NCBI RefSeq assembly: GCF_014647675.1
Contig: NZ_BMPQ01000001.1
Span: 1-63,315, forward strand
Source of the DNA: Streptomyces flaveus
GTDB taxonomy: Bacteria; Actinomycetota; Actinomycetes; Streptomycetales; Streptomycetaceae
Direction: 5' to 3'
DNA: 63,315 bases
Shown here: positions 18,857 through 26,462 of the stretch, piece by piece
How the letters are laid out: each line of letters begins with the position of its first letter
Position numbering within the stretch: the stretch's first letter is position 1
Translations under genes and position numbers: made by a program
The notes under the pieces: generated by a model
Seen by the model: the letters and a program-made list of their open reading frames with translations, nothing else
Told to the model about the DNA's origin: nothing
The model's database searches: none

Positions 18857-19759
18857 TCAGGCGGACGCCAATTGGGGTGCTGCCGTCGTGGTCGCGGTTG
18901 CCAGTGTCTGGTCGTAGCGGTGCAGGACCAGGCGGGCCATTGCCGGGTGGGCGCCCAGTGGGGCTGCGGCTATCCAGGGGGCCGCCTCGGCGCACTCGGT
19001 GGAGAAGCGGCCGGGGGCGGTGAAGTACGAGGCGATCGCGACCCGGTGGCGGCCACGGGCGGCGAGTGCGCGGACGGCGTGCGGGACGGTGGGTGCGGCG
19101 GCGGAGGCGTACGCCGGGACGACGGGCACCCCGAGGCGCTCGGCCAGCAGCTGGGCGGTACGGCGGGTGTCGACGGCCGCTTCGGGGTCCCGGGAACCGG
19201 CGGCGGCCAGCACGATCCCGCTGCTGCGGCGGGCCGCCTCGGTCATCCGCGTCCGCCAGCCGGCCTCGACGAGCCGCGCGTACAGCGTCTCGATCAGGAG
19301 GGGGTGCGGGCCGAGCGGGGCGGCCACGCGTGTGCGTGCCTGTGCCGCTGCCGCCGCTTCGGGGATGTCCTGCTTGACGTGGTAGCCGCGGCTGAGCAGG
19401 AGGGGCACTAGGACCGCGTCACCGGTGCCGAGGGAGGCGAGCGTGTCGGGCAGCAGGGGCTCGTTCAGCTCGATGTGGCCGAGGTGCACGGGCAGTGAGG
19501 GACGCAGCTCGCGGACCTTCTCGATGAGGGCACGGATGGTGCTCAGCGCCCGCGGATCACGGCTGCCGTGGCCCACGAGGACGAGCGCGGGCGGCGCGCT
19601 GCGCCGCGTCCCGTCACGCGAGACGAGGCTGAGCTGGCTGCCGAGCTGGCTGGTGATCCGGTTCATGAGTTGCGCCGTACTGTCGAGGTGAGCGCTCCGG
19701 AGGTGCTGGCCACCGGGGCGCGTGGTGGACTCGTCGCGAGGTGTGTTCGACGCCGTCAT
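18857..19759 (-). CDS. CbiX/SirB-family sirohydrochlorin chelatase
   Basis: The 300-residue protein has the tandem chelatase halves of the CbiX group, beginning LVLVGHGSRDPRAL with the conserved metal-site His and continuing with VLVPLLLSRGYHV. Members insert Fe2+ or Co2+ into sirohydrochlorin. With nirB (49965) in the same window, supply of siroheme to nitrite reductase is the natural guess. The first roughly 50 residues before SAPPALVLVGHG are not conserved and the start is uncertain; no clear ribosome site precedes ATG 19759. Confidence 0.85.
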   Translation of the reverse strand: MTASNTPRDESTTRPGGQHLRSAHLDSTAQLMNRITSQLGSQLSLVSRDGTRRSAPPALVLVGHGSRDPRALSTIRALIEKVRELRPSLPVHLGHIELNEPLLPDTLASLGTGDAVLVPLLLSRGYHVKQDIPEAAAAAQARTRVAAPLGPHPLLIETLYARLVEAGWRTRMTEAARRSSGIVLAAAGSRDPEAAVDTRRTAQLLAERLGVPVVPAYASAAAPTVPHAVRALAARGRHRVAIASYFTAPGRFSTECAEAAPWIAAAPLGAHPAMARLVLHRYDQTLATATTTAAPQLASA

Positions 19760-19933
19760 GAACTGATGGTGGCGGTACGACGTTGCCGCCCCGTTGCGCG
19801 GGAATGACGGGTGTTTTCCGGGGGTTCACGGCGAGGGACGGGAGGTCGTGAGGTGGCTCGGGAGCCGGAGGGGAACCGGATCACCCCTCCCCACGTTCCC
19901 TTCTACAAGGCCACTGACCTGGGAGGATACCGG

Positions 19934-20674
19934 ATGCGCCACCTGAGGCTGGGCAAGCTGCGGCTGCTTCGACCGCGGCTGCTGCGTCTCTTCCCCCTGC
20001 TGAGGCCGCGGTTGCCGCGCACCCGTGCCGGGCAGCGGCGGGCCGTGCAGGCGGTGATGCTCGGGTGCGTACTGGCGCTGCTCCCCGCGACCTGGCTGTT
20101 CCTGGCGGCGGACGACCGGTTGCGGACCACACGGGATGTGCCGCGGACCGAGGTGGCGATGGTGTTCGGAGCCGGACTGCGCGGCGAGGAGCCCTCCCCG
20201 TACCTCGCCCACCGCCTGGACGCGGCGGCCGAGCTGTACCGCTCGGGCCGTATCGAGGTCGTCCTGGTCACCGGCGACAACAGCCGCGAGGACTACGACG
20301 AGCCGGACACCATGCGTACCTACCTCACCGAGCGCGGCGTCCCCGGCCGCCGCATCGTCAGCGACTACGCCGGCTTCGACACCTGGGACTCCTGCGTCCG
20401 CGCCAAGAAGATCTTCGGTGTCGACGAGGCCGTACTCATCAGCCAGGGCTTCCACATCCGCCGTGCGGTCGCCCTGTGCCAGGAGGCGGGCGTCACGTCG
20501 TACGGCGTTCCGGCACAGGGCGACCGGAAGAACGCGACCTGGTACTACGGCACCGTCCGGGAGCTCTTCGCGGCGAGCAAGGCGGCCACGGAAGCGCTGT
20601 TCGAGCCCGATCCCCGGTTCCTGGGGCCGCGGGAACCGGGGGTGGCACGGGCTCTGGCGACGACGAGGCCGTGA
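19934..20674 (+). CDS. YdcF/SanA-family (DUF218) membrane-anchored protein
   Basis: The 246-residue protein has a basic N-terminus, one membrane segment (AVMLGCVLALLPATWLFLAA) and a DUF218 domain with VFGAGLRGEEPSPYL, VLVTGDNSREDYDEP and SQGFHIRRA. SanA-type proteins affect envelope permeability and vancomycin sensitivity in enterobacteria. ATG 19934 is chosen from GGGAGGA six bases upstream. Its TGA stop directly abuts the stop of the convergent desaturase gene with no bases between. Confidence 0.88.
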   Translation: MRHLRLGKLRLLRPRLLRLFPLLRPRLPRTRAGQRRAVQAVMLGCVLALLPATWLFLAADDRLRTTRDVPRTEVAMVFGAGLRGEEPSPYLAHRLDAAAELYRSGRIEVVLVTGDNSREDYDEPDTMRTYLTERGVPGRRIVSDYAGFDTWDSCVRAKKIFGVDEAVLISQGFHIRRAVALCQEAGVTSYGVPAQGDRKNATWYYGTVRELFAASKAATEALFEPDPRFLGPREPGVARALATTRP

Positions 20675-21769
20675 TCAGTACTCCAGTTCGGGGCGCAGGG
20701 GGCCGCCGACCGCGTGGAGGTGCCGCAGCACCTGGGCGTAGGACTCGATGAGTCCGGTCTCGTGGTAGGCGATGTCGTGCCGGGCACAGAACGTGCGCAC
20801 GAGTTCCTGGGCATGGCGCAGGCTGGGCCGCGGCATGGAGGGGAACAGGTGGTGTTCGATCTGGTAGTTCAGCCCGCCGAGCGCGAAGTCGGTGAGGCGT
20901 CGGCCGCGGATGTTGCGTGAGGTCAGTACCTGCCGGCGCAGAAAGTCGATCTTGTCGTCCTTGGCGAACATCGGCATGCCCTTGTGGTTGGGGGCGAACG
21001 AGCACCCCATGTACAGCCCGAACAGCCCTTGGTGCACGGCGATGAAGCACAGAGCCTGGACCGGGGGCAGTACCCAGAACACGGCGGTGAGATAGCCGAC
21101 GAGGTGCGCCGTCAGCATGCCCGCCTCGGCGATCTTGGTCGTCCGCGAGTCACGGCTACCGCTGCGGTCGAGCATCGCCTTCACCCCGGCGACGTGCAGG
21201 GCGAGTCCTTCCAGGAGCAGCATCGGGAAGAACAGCCAGGCCTGGTGGCGGCCCAGCCAGGCGTACGCTCCGCTGCGCACGCGGGCCTGGTCCTCGGTGA
21301 AGGCGATCGCGCCGTCGGCGATGTCAGGATCGCGGTCGATGTAGTTGGGGTGGGCGTGGTGCCGGTTGTGCTTGGAGATCCACCAGCCGTAGCTGAGACC
21401 GATGAGCAGATCGGCGTGCACGCGGCCGAGCAGGTTGTTGACGCGCTTGGAGCCGGCGATCTGGTGATGGCCGGCGTCGTGCCCGATGAACCCGGTCTGG
21501 GTGAACATCACCGCGAGGAAGGCGGCGGTCAGCAGCTGCCACCACGACTCTCCGATCAGGGCGAACGCGGTCCATCCGGCGGCCAGCAGAAGCAGGTTCG
21601 CGCCGACCTTGACGGAGTAGTAGCCCAGGCGCCGCTTCAGCAGCCCGCGCTGCTTCACCTCACGGGACAGCGCGGCGTAGTCGCTGCCCCGGCCGCTGGG
21701 CGGGGGTTCTGACGTCTCGGGGTGCTGGTCCGCCGGATCCGTGCCCCGGTCGATGATTTCAGTGGTCAC
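20675..21769 (-). CDS. Membrane fatty acid desaturase
   Basis: The 364-residue integral membrane protein shows all three histidine boxes of the front-end/acyl-lipid desaturase family: HDAGHH (97-102), HNRHHAH (134-140) and QIEHH near residue 304, separated by paired hydrophobic helices. The eight His bind a di-iron centre that introduces double bonds into acyl chains. A cold-shock gene lies just upstream on the same strand, so a membrane-fluidity role at low temperature is an attractive inference; a hairpin terminator separates the two. Confidence 0.93.
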   Translation of the reverse strand: MTTEIIDRGTDPADQHPETSEPPPSGRGSDYAALSREVKQRGLLKRRLGYYSVKVGANLLLLAAGWTAFALIGESWWQLLTAAFLAVMFTQTGFIGHDAGHHQIAGSKRVNNLLGRVHADLLIGLSYGWWISKHNRHHAHPNYIDRDPDIADGAIAFTEDQARVRSGAYAWLGRHQAWLFFPMLLLEGLALHVAGVKAMLDRSGSRDSRTTKIAEAGMLTAHLVGYLTAVFWVLPPVQALCFIAVHQGLFGLYMGCSFAPNHKGMPMFAKDDKIDFLRRQVLTSRNIRGRRLTDFALGGLNYQIEHHLFPSMPRPSLRHAQELVRTFCARHDIAYHETGLIESYAQVLRHLHAVGGPLRPELEY

Positions 21770-21873
21770 GGTTTTCCTCTCGGGATGCGCGGAATGCGCG
21801 GGCCGATTCCGTCGGCGCGGGGGCAGGGCGCCGGAACGGGAAGCCCTTCGGGAAGCCCTTACGGAGACAGCGC

Positions 21874-21903
21874 GAAGCAGGCCCGCGCGTGCGGGCCTGC
21901 TTC
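21874..21903 (-). terminator. Terminator hairpin downstream of the cold-shock gene
   Basis: GAAGCAGGCCCGC and GCGGGCCTGCTTC form a perfect 13-bp stem with a 4-base loop, 13 bases past the csp stop codon. There is no U-run, as is common for Streptomyces terminators. Confidence 0.75.
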
Positions 21904-21916
21904 GGCGAGGGTGTCC

Positions 21917-22120
21917 TCAGAGCGCGCGGACCTGGTCGGCCTGCATGCCCTTGGGGCCCTGGGTGGCGGTGAACTCCACCCGCTGGTTCTCCTCCAGGGA
22001 GCGGAAACCACCCGTGTCGATCGCCGAGTGGTGGACGAAGAGGTCGGCGCCGCCGTCATCGGGGGCGATGAAGCCGAAACCCTTGTCCGGGTTGAACCAC
22101 TTCACGGTTCCTTGAGCCAT
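21917..22120 (-). CDS. Cold-shock protein (CspA family)
   Basis: The 67-residue protein is a complete single cold-shock domain with RNP1 KGFGFIAP and RNP2 DLFVHHSAI. It starts [16 protein letters not shown], typical of actinobacterial Csp proteins. It binds single-stranded RNA and DNA and melts RNA structure. The ribosome site GAAGGAG lies before ATG 22120, and the long leader suggests post-transcriptional control. Confidence 0.97.
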   Translation of the reverse strand: MAQGTVKWFNPDKGFGFIAPDDGGADLFVHHSAIDTGGFRSLEENQRVEFTATQGPKGMQADQVRAL

Positions 22121-22400
22121 GTGATGTCTCCTTCGAGATGACGAGTAGTGCGGAATACGCGCGCTCGCGCGATCCCGGGCTGCTGGTCGTCCGCCGTCGA
22201 AGAAAACCCCCGAAAACGACGAAGCGCCCGCTGTCAGAACTCCGCGGGCGCTCACACGTTCGCAAACTTCAACTACAACCACTGCCTAGAACGTCCGGAG
22301 GGCCGGGAACGTTCCCGGCCCCCTGGACTCTCGGTGAGGGCAGGGGCGGCGGAGCGGGAGAACCCGCCCGCCGCCCGCGCTCAACCGTCTGCAGCCCTGG
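22121..22400 (-). promoter_or_regulatory. Leader region of the cold-shock gene with hairpin
   Basis: This 280-bp gap has no gene. On the minus strand AGCGCCCGC (22252-22244) pairs perfectly with GCGGGCGCT (22231-22223) around a 12-base loop and is followed by GTCGTTTT. It can be either the terminator of the enoyl-CoA hydratase transcript or a structured cold-shock 5' leader; its distance of about 105 bases from the csp start allows both. Confidence 0.45.
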
Positions 22401-23168
22401 TCAGCGCCCCTTGAAAACAGGCCTCCTCTTCTCCAGGAACGCGCTCATGCCCTCCCCCTGGTCCTCAGTCGCGAACAGCGCATGGAACACACGCCGCTCG
22501 AAGACGAGCCCGTCGCGCAGGCCGGTTTCCAGGGCGCGGTCGACCGACTCGCGGGCCGCCGTGACGGCCGGGCGGCCGTAGGAGGCGATGGTTTCGGCGG
22601 CTTCCGTCGCCTCGGTCAGGACCCGGTCGTCGGGTACGACCCGCGACACGAGGCCCGCGGTCTCCGCCTCGCGGGCGTCCATCGTGCGGCCCGTGAGGAC
22701 CAGGTCCATGGCCTTGGCGCGGCCGACCAGGCGGGTCAGCCGCTGGGTGCCGCCGATGCCGGGGATCACGCCGAGCTTGATCTCCGGCTGGCCGAACACC
22801 GCCGACTCGCCCGCGATGATCAGGTCGCACATCATCGCGAGTTCGCAGCCACCGCCCAGTGCGTAGCCGTTGACGGCCGCGATCTTCGGCGTACGGAATC
22901 CGGCGAACTCCTCCCAGGCCGCGAAGTAGTCCTCCGCGGCCATGTCCACGGCCGACTTCCCGGCCATCTCCTTGATGTCGGCACCGGCCGCGAAGACCTT
23001 CTCCGAACCGGTGACGACGAAGCAGCCGACGTCCGGGTCGCGGTCCAACGGGCGCAGTGCGTCGAGGAGTTCGGCCAGCAGCTCGCTGCTGAGGGCGTTC
23101 AGGACGTGCGGCCGGTGGAGTCGTACGGTGACGACGCGGTCGTGGCGTTCGATCTTGAGGGTGTTCAT
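22401..23168 (-). CDS. Enoyl-CoA hydratase/isomerase
   Basis: The 255-residue crotonase-fold protein has the oxyanion-hole [10 protein letters not shown], the GGGCEL segment with one catalytic Glu, and [12 protein letters not shown] carrying the second glutamate-equivalent region. Both catalytic acids appear present, so a hydratase rather than only an isomerase is likely. It lies 33 bp downstream of the membrane oxidoreductase gene on the same strand and probably shares its transcript. Confidence 0.9.
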   Translation of the reverse strand: MNTLKIERHDRVVTVRLHRPHVLNALSSELLAELLDALRPLDRDPDVGCFVVTGSEKVFAAGADIKEMAGKSAVDMAAEDYFAAWEEFAGFRTPKIAAVNGYALGGGCELAMMCDLIIAGESAVFGQPEIKLGVIPGIGGTQRLTRLVGRAKAMDLVLTGRTMDAREAETAGLVSRVVPDDRVLTEATEAAETIASYGRPAVTAARESVDRALETGLRDGLVFERRVFHALFATEDQGEGMSAFLEKRRPVFKGR

Positions 23169-23201
23169 CGACTCTCCCTCTCTCCTTCTCCAGGTGGTCT
23201 G

Positions 23202-24506
23202 TCACGAGTCCCAGATCGCGCCGTACGCGGGAATGCCGCGCCGTTCGAGACCGTGTACGACCTGCCAGGTCAGCTTCTTGTTGGAGATGCAGATGACGGC
23301 TTCGGCACCGAAGTCGCGGTACGCGGTGTACGCGAGCCGCACCATGTCCGGTTTGCCGTGCTGCGAGGTGTCCCAGACCAGCGCGTTCGGCTGGACGGCG
23401 AGGATCTCGTCGACCAGTTCGTCGCCATAGGTCCTGCGGGGATCGCGCGTCGCCCACACGAGCCGTGAGGGCACCTCGGCGGCCAGCAGATGGGGCAGGC
23501 AGGGACCGATACCGCTGCCGGTGGCGACGTAGATCACCTTGCTGAACAGGGTCTCGATATTGGCGACCCCGGCCGTGGTGATGCCCTTGACCCAGACCTT
23601 CGGGGGCGCGTCGTCGATGAACGAGCCCGTCCAGTCGCCCGCGCGGGAGATGGTCAGCCGGAAGCCGGGCCGGCCGGGTGAGGGCACGTTGGCGAAGGAG
23701 TGCCACTCGGTGAGCGGGCTGCGGCTGATGGCGGTGGAGGAGCCCGCGAAGGGGGTCACGCCATGGCCGAAGCGGGCCAGCGCGACGTGCGAGGAGGGCC
23801 GTTCGATCCGTACGTCCACCTTGCGCAGCCGCAGCCAGGGCAGGGCGACGCTGAAGGTGACCACGGCCAGCACCCCGAGGGCGAGCGGGCCCTGGGCGCC
23901 CAGCAGCGTGTGCGTCCAGAACAGTGCGAGCGCCGTCCAGCCGCCGAAGCGGTGGATCTTCTCGAAGTGGTCGTGGAAGCGGGAGCGGAAGGGCGGCAGG
24001 GCGGTGGCGACGATGCCGACGAGCAGCGCGACAAGTACCCAGCTCACCGTGATGAGCGGCACGTCGGCGCCGTCGACGGTCACCACGACCGCCCCCGCGA
24101 GGAACCACACCGCTCCCGCCAGCGCCCCGCCCACGTGCAGTCCGCCGAAGTGGTACACCTTCCCGAGCGTCCACCGCACCTTCAGCGGCCAGCTCGTCGG
24201 CGCCCGGGTCGCCAGCCGGAAGAAGAGGTTGATGACGTACTGCTGGCGTACGACCACGGCGAGCGCGAGGTTCACGAGGGACGCGTATCCGATGGTTTCG
24301 GCGCTCGGGGCCCAACTCACCCCCAGAAAGCCGAGGTTGGCGAGAAGCACCAGGGCCGCCAGGCGGTTGTAGTGCATCAGGCGGGGGTGCTTGAGGAGGC
24401 GACGGGGTGCGGAGGTGAGCGGAGGGAGTTCGGCGATGTCCGCGGGAGCGGACGAGGTCTCGACGGACGACGTCTCAGCGGATGAAGTCTCGACGGACGA
24501 GGTCAT
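23202..24506 (-). CDS. Ferric-reductase-like membrane oxidoreductase (TmpA-like)
   Basis: The 434-residue protein has a Ser/Thr-rich cytoplasmic head, about six membrane helices (roughly 45-225) bearing several His (KVYHFGGLH, FEKIHRFGG, LFWTHTLL) and a C-terminal reductase region with WHSF and GDWT resembling FAD binding and ATGSGIGPCLPHLL resembling NAD(P) binding. The layout is that of the ferric reductase superfamily, and most like the fungal TmpA membrane flavoprotein group as I recall it. Its start overlaps the stop of the adenylation enzyme (TGATG), so the two are made together. Confidence 0.72.
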   Translation of the reverse strand: MTSSVETSSAETSSVETSSAPADIAELPPLTSAPRRLLKHPRLMHYNRLAALVLLANLGFLGVSWAPSAETIGYASLVNLALAVVVRQQYVINLFFRLATRAPTSWPLKVRWTLGKVYHFGGLHVGGALAGAVWFLAGAVVVTVDGADVPLITVSWVLVALLVGIVATALPPFRSRFHDHFEKIHRFGGWTALALFWTHTLLGAQGPLALGVLAVVTFSVALPWLRLRKVDVRIERPSSHVALARFGHGVTPFAGSSTAISRSPLTEWHSFANVPSPGRPGFRLTISRAGDWTGSFIDDAPPKVWVKGITTAGVANIETLFSKVIYVATGSGIGPCLPHLLAAEVPSRLVWATRDPRRTYGDELVDEILAVQPNALVWDTSQHGKPDMVRLAYTAYRDFGAEAVICISNKKLTWQVVHGLERRGIPAYGAIWDS

Positions 24507-26113
24507 CAGGCCGCCCCCTCTCGCACCGCCGGCACCGGCAGCCGGGGTGCCCCCTCGCCACGAACCGTCGCCGCCTGCACGGCCTCCCGCTCGGCCTCCC
24601 GTTCCGTCGCCAGCCGCAGCAGCGCCGCCCGGTCGACCTTGCCCCGGTCCGTCTCCGGCAGCGCGGCCACCGGGACGACCGTGGCCGGCACGCAGTAGTA
24701 CGGCAGCGCGTCGGCCACCGCGCGTCGGGCCGTGTCCGGGTCGACGTCGGCCGGGCAGACGAAGGAGACCAGGTTGCGGGCATCCCGCTTGAGCGTGACG
24801 GCGCGGGAGCAGCCCGCCACCGACTCCAGCACCGAGGAGACGGAGTCGAGTTCGACGCGGAAGCCGCGGACCTTGACCTGGTCGTCGGTACGGCCGAGGT
24901 GCTCGAGTTCGCCGTCGGGAGTCCAGCGGCCGAGGTCGCGGGTACGGAACATCCGGCGTCCGCCGCCGAGGAAGGGGTCGGAGGCGTAGCGCTCGACGTT
25001 CAGCGCCTCGTTGTTGAGATAGCCCGCCGAGACACAGTCGCCGCCGGCCCACATCTCGCCGACCTCCCCGATGGGCAGCGCGCGCCGGTGCTCGTCGAGG
25101 ACGTACACCGTGTTGTTGGGGGTGGGGCGGCCGATCGTGAGCAGCGGGTCGTCCACGTGGTGGCGGCGCATCGTGTTGACGATGGTCGTCTCCGTGGGTC
25201 CGCAGGAGTTGTGGAAGGCGGACCGCCGGGCCCAGGCGTCCGCGAGCGGGCGCGGGCACGGCTCCCCCGCGACCGCCACCGTCCGGACATGGGGGCAGCC
25301 CGCCGGGTCGATCCCGGACAGCACCGTGGGCGTCGCGATCAGCACGTCCGCCGTACGGGCCGCCGCCGTGACGTCCTTGCCGCGGACGACGAGCGTGCCG
25401 CCGTGGCTGAGGCAGCCGAGGATCTCCCAGGCGGCCATGTCGAAGGCGATGTTGAGGAGCTGGGCGACCCGGTCGCCGGGGCGGATGCCGAGGTCACCGG
25501 GCTCGGTGAGGAGGATGTTCGCGACGTTGCGGTGGGTGACCTTCACGCCGTTGGGCTTGCCGGTCGTGCCGGAGGTGAACAGGACGTAGCACCCGTCGTC
25601 GGGGTGTACGGGCCGCTCGAGCCGAACCGGCCCTGCCGAGGCGAGGTCATCGCCGTCCAGCGTGATCAGCCGGTGTCCGGTGTCAGGCAGAGGCACCCGC
25701 AGCGTGTGCTCTGTCTGAGTGAGGACGACCCGCGTTCCGGCGGTACGGATGACGTGCCGTAACTGGGCGGCGGGGGTGAGGCCGATGTCCTGCGGGACGT
25801 ACGCGGCGCCGGCCTTCAGCGTGCCGAGCAGTCCGACGAGCATCGGGATGGAGCGGCGTACGAAGAGGCCGACGTGATCGCCGGGCCGTACACCCTCCCG
25901 TACGAGTCTGGCCGCGAGCCGGTCGGCACGCCGGTTGAGCTCGCCGTAGGTGATCGTCGTGCCCTGGTGCTCGGCGGCGACGGTGTGCGGCGCGGTGGCG
26001 GCCCGCCGTTCGACGGCGTGGTGGACGAGGGGGTCGGGGACGGGGACTTCGGGGCCTTGGCCGAACTGCCAGAACAGGGCCCTGTCTTGGGGGGACAGAT
26101 GGCTCAGGGGCAT
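24506..26113 (-). CDS. Stand-alone NRPS-like adenylation enzyme
   Basis: The 535-residue ANL-superfamily protein has the core motifs of NRPS adenylation domains: YVLFTSGTTGKPNGVKV (A3), FDMAAWE (A4), NSCGPTETT (A5), GEMWAGG (A6), RTRDLGRW (A7), GRTDDQVKVRGFRVEL (A8) and a C-terminal TDRGKVDRAAL with the A10 Lys. FDxxxWE suggests an amino-acid-type alpha-amine contact. No carrier protein, condensation or thioesterase domain follows; the last 45 residues are Ala/Glu/Arg-rich. It should form an acyl-adenylate handed to an unknown acceptor, perhaps modified by the coupled membrane oxidoreductase. Confidence 0.88.
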   Translation of the reverse strand: MPLSHLSPQDRALFWQFGQGPEVPVPDPLVHHAVERRAATAPHTVAAEHQGTTITYGELNRRADRLAARLVREGVRPGDHVGLFVRRSIPMLVGLLGTLKAGAAYVPQDIGLTPAAQLRHVIRTAGTRVVLTQTEHTLRVPLPDTGHRLITLDGDDLASAGPVRLERPVHPDDGCYVLFTSGTTGKPNGVKVTHRNVANILLTEPGDLGIRPGDRVAQLLNIAFDMAAWEILGCLSHGGTLVVRGKDVTAAARTADVLIATPTVLSGIDPAGCPHVRTVAVAGEPCPRPLADAWARRSAFHNSCGPTETTIVNTMRRHHVDDPLLTIGRPTPNNTVYVLDEHRRALPIGEVGEMWAGGDCVSAGYLNNEALNVERYASDPFLGGGRRMFRTRDLGRWTPDGELEHLGRTDDQVKVRGFRVELDSVSSVLESVAGCSRAVTLKRDARNLVSFVCPADVDPDTARRAVADALPYYCVPATVVPVAALPETDRGKVDRAALLRLATEREAEREAVQAATVRGEGAPRLPVPAVREGAA

Positions 26114-26412
26114 GCTTCACAGACCTCCTGGCTGTGTGGGGTGAAGGTGCCTCGGGCGACTGAACGCTGACGTGCGTTTCGACATGTCGAACACCGTGCG
26201 GAGGTGTTGCAGGCCGCACCGCCTGTGCGCGGTAGCGGCCCCAATAGCTTCAACGTTCAACGTGGTCCGCGTCACTGGCAAAACCAGTCACATGGCTGTA
26301 CTGACAGCACATCGACAGCTTCCGTACAGGAAGACGACAGGAATCTCACGCGCGGCGCTTCCGGCGCCTCACGCCGCCTGAGCCCCCGCGGGGAGGTCCC
26401 CGTGCCTGCCGT
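26114..26412. promoter_or_regulatory. Divergent region between adenylation enzyme and nasA
   Basis: No gene is seen in these 299 bases. GC content drops locally around 26220-26330, as expected for promoters of the two divergent genes. I could not assign clear -35/-10 pairs for either. Confidence 0.4.
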
Positions 26413-26450
26413 GTAACGGGACGCGTTGCGGTGCGTAACACGTGCGACGC
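26413..26450 (+). promoter_or_regulatory. Putative GlnR box upstream of nasA
   Basis: GTAAC occurs at 26413 and 26435, exactly 22 bp apart, with degenerate half-sites CGTTG at 26424 and GACGC at 26446, giving an 11-bp period. Actinobacterial GlnR sites follow gTnAc-n6-GaAAc-n6 repeats. The box ends 12 bases before the preferred nasA start, and nasA is a known GlnR target in Streptomyces. Binding itself is inferred. Confidence 0.6.
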
Positions 26451-26462
26451 ACGCTGGACGGT

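Noticed and set aside
24506..26113. Start of a nonribosomal peptide or polyketide cluster
   Set aside because: No carrier, condensation, thioesterase or tailoring genes are adjacent; only a stand-alone adenylation enzyme is present.
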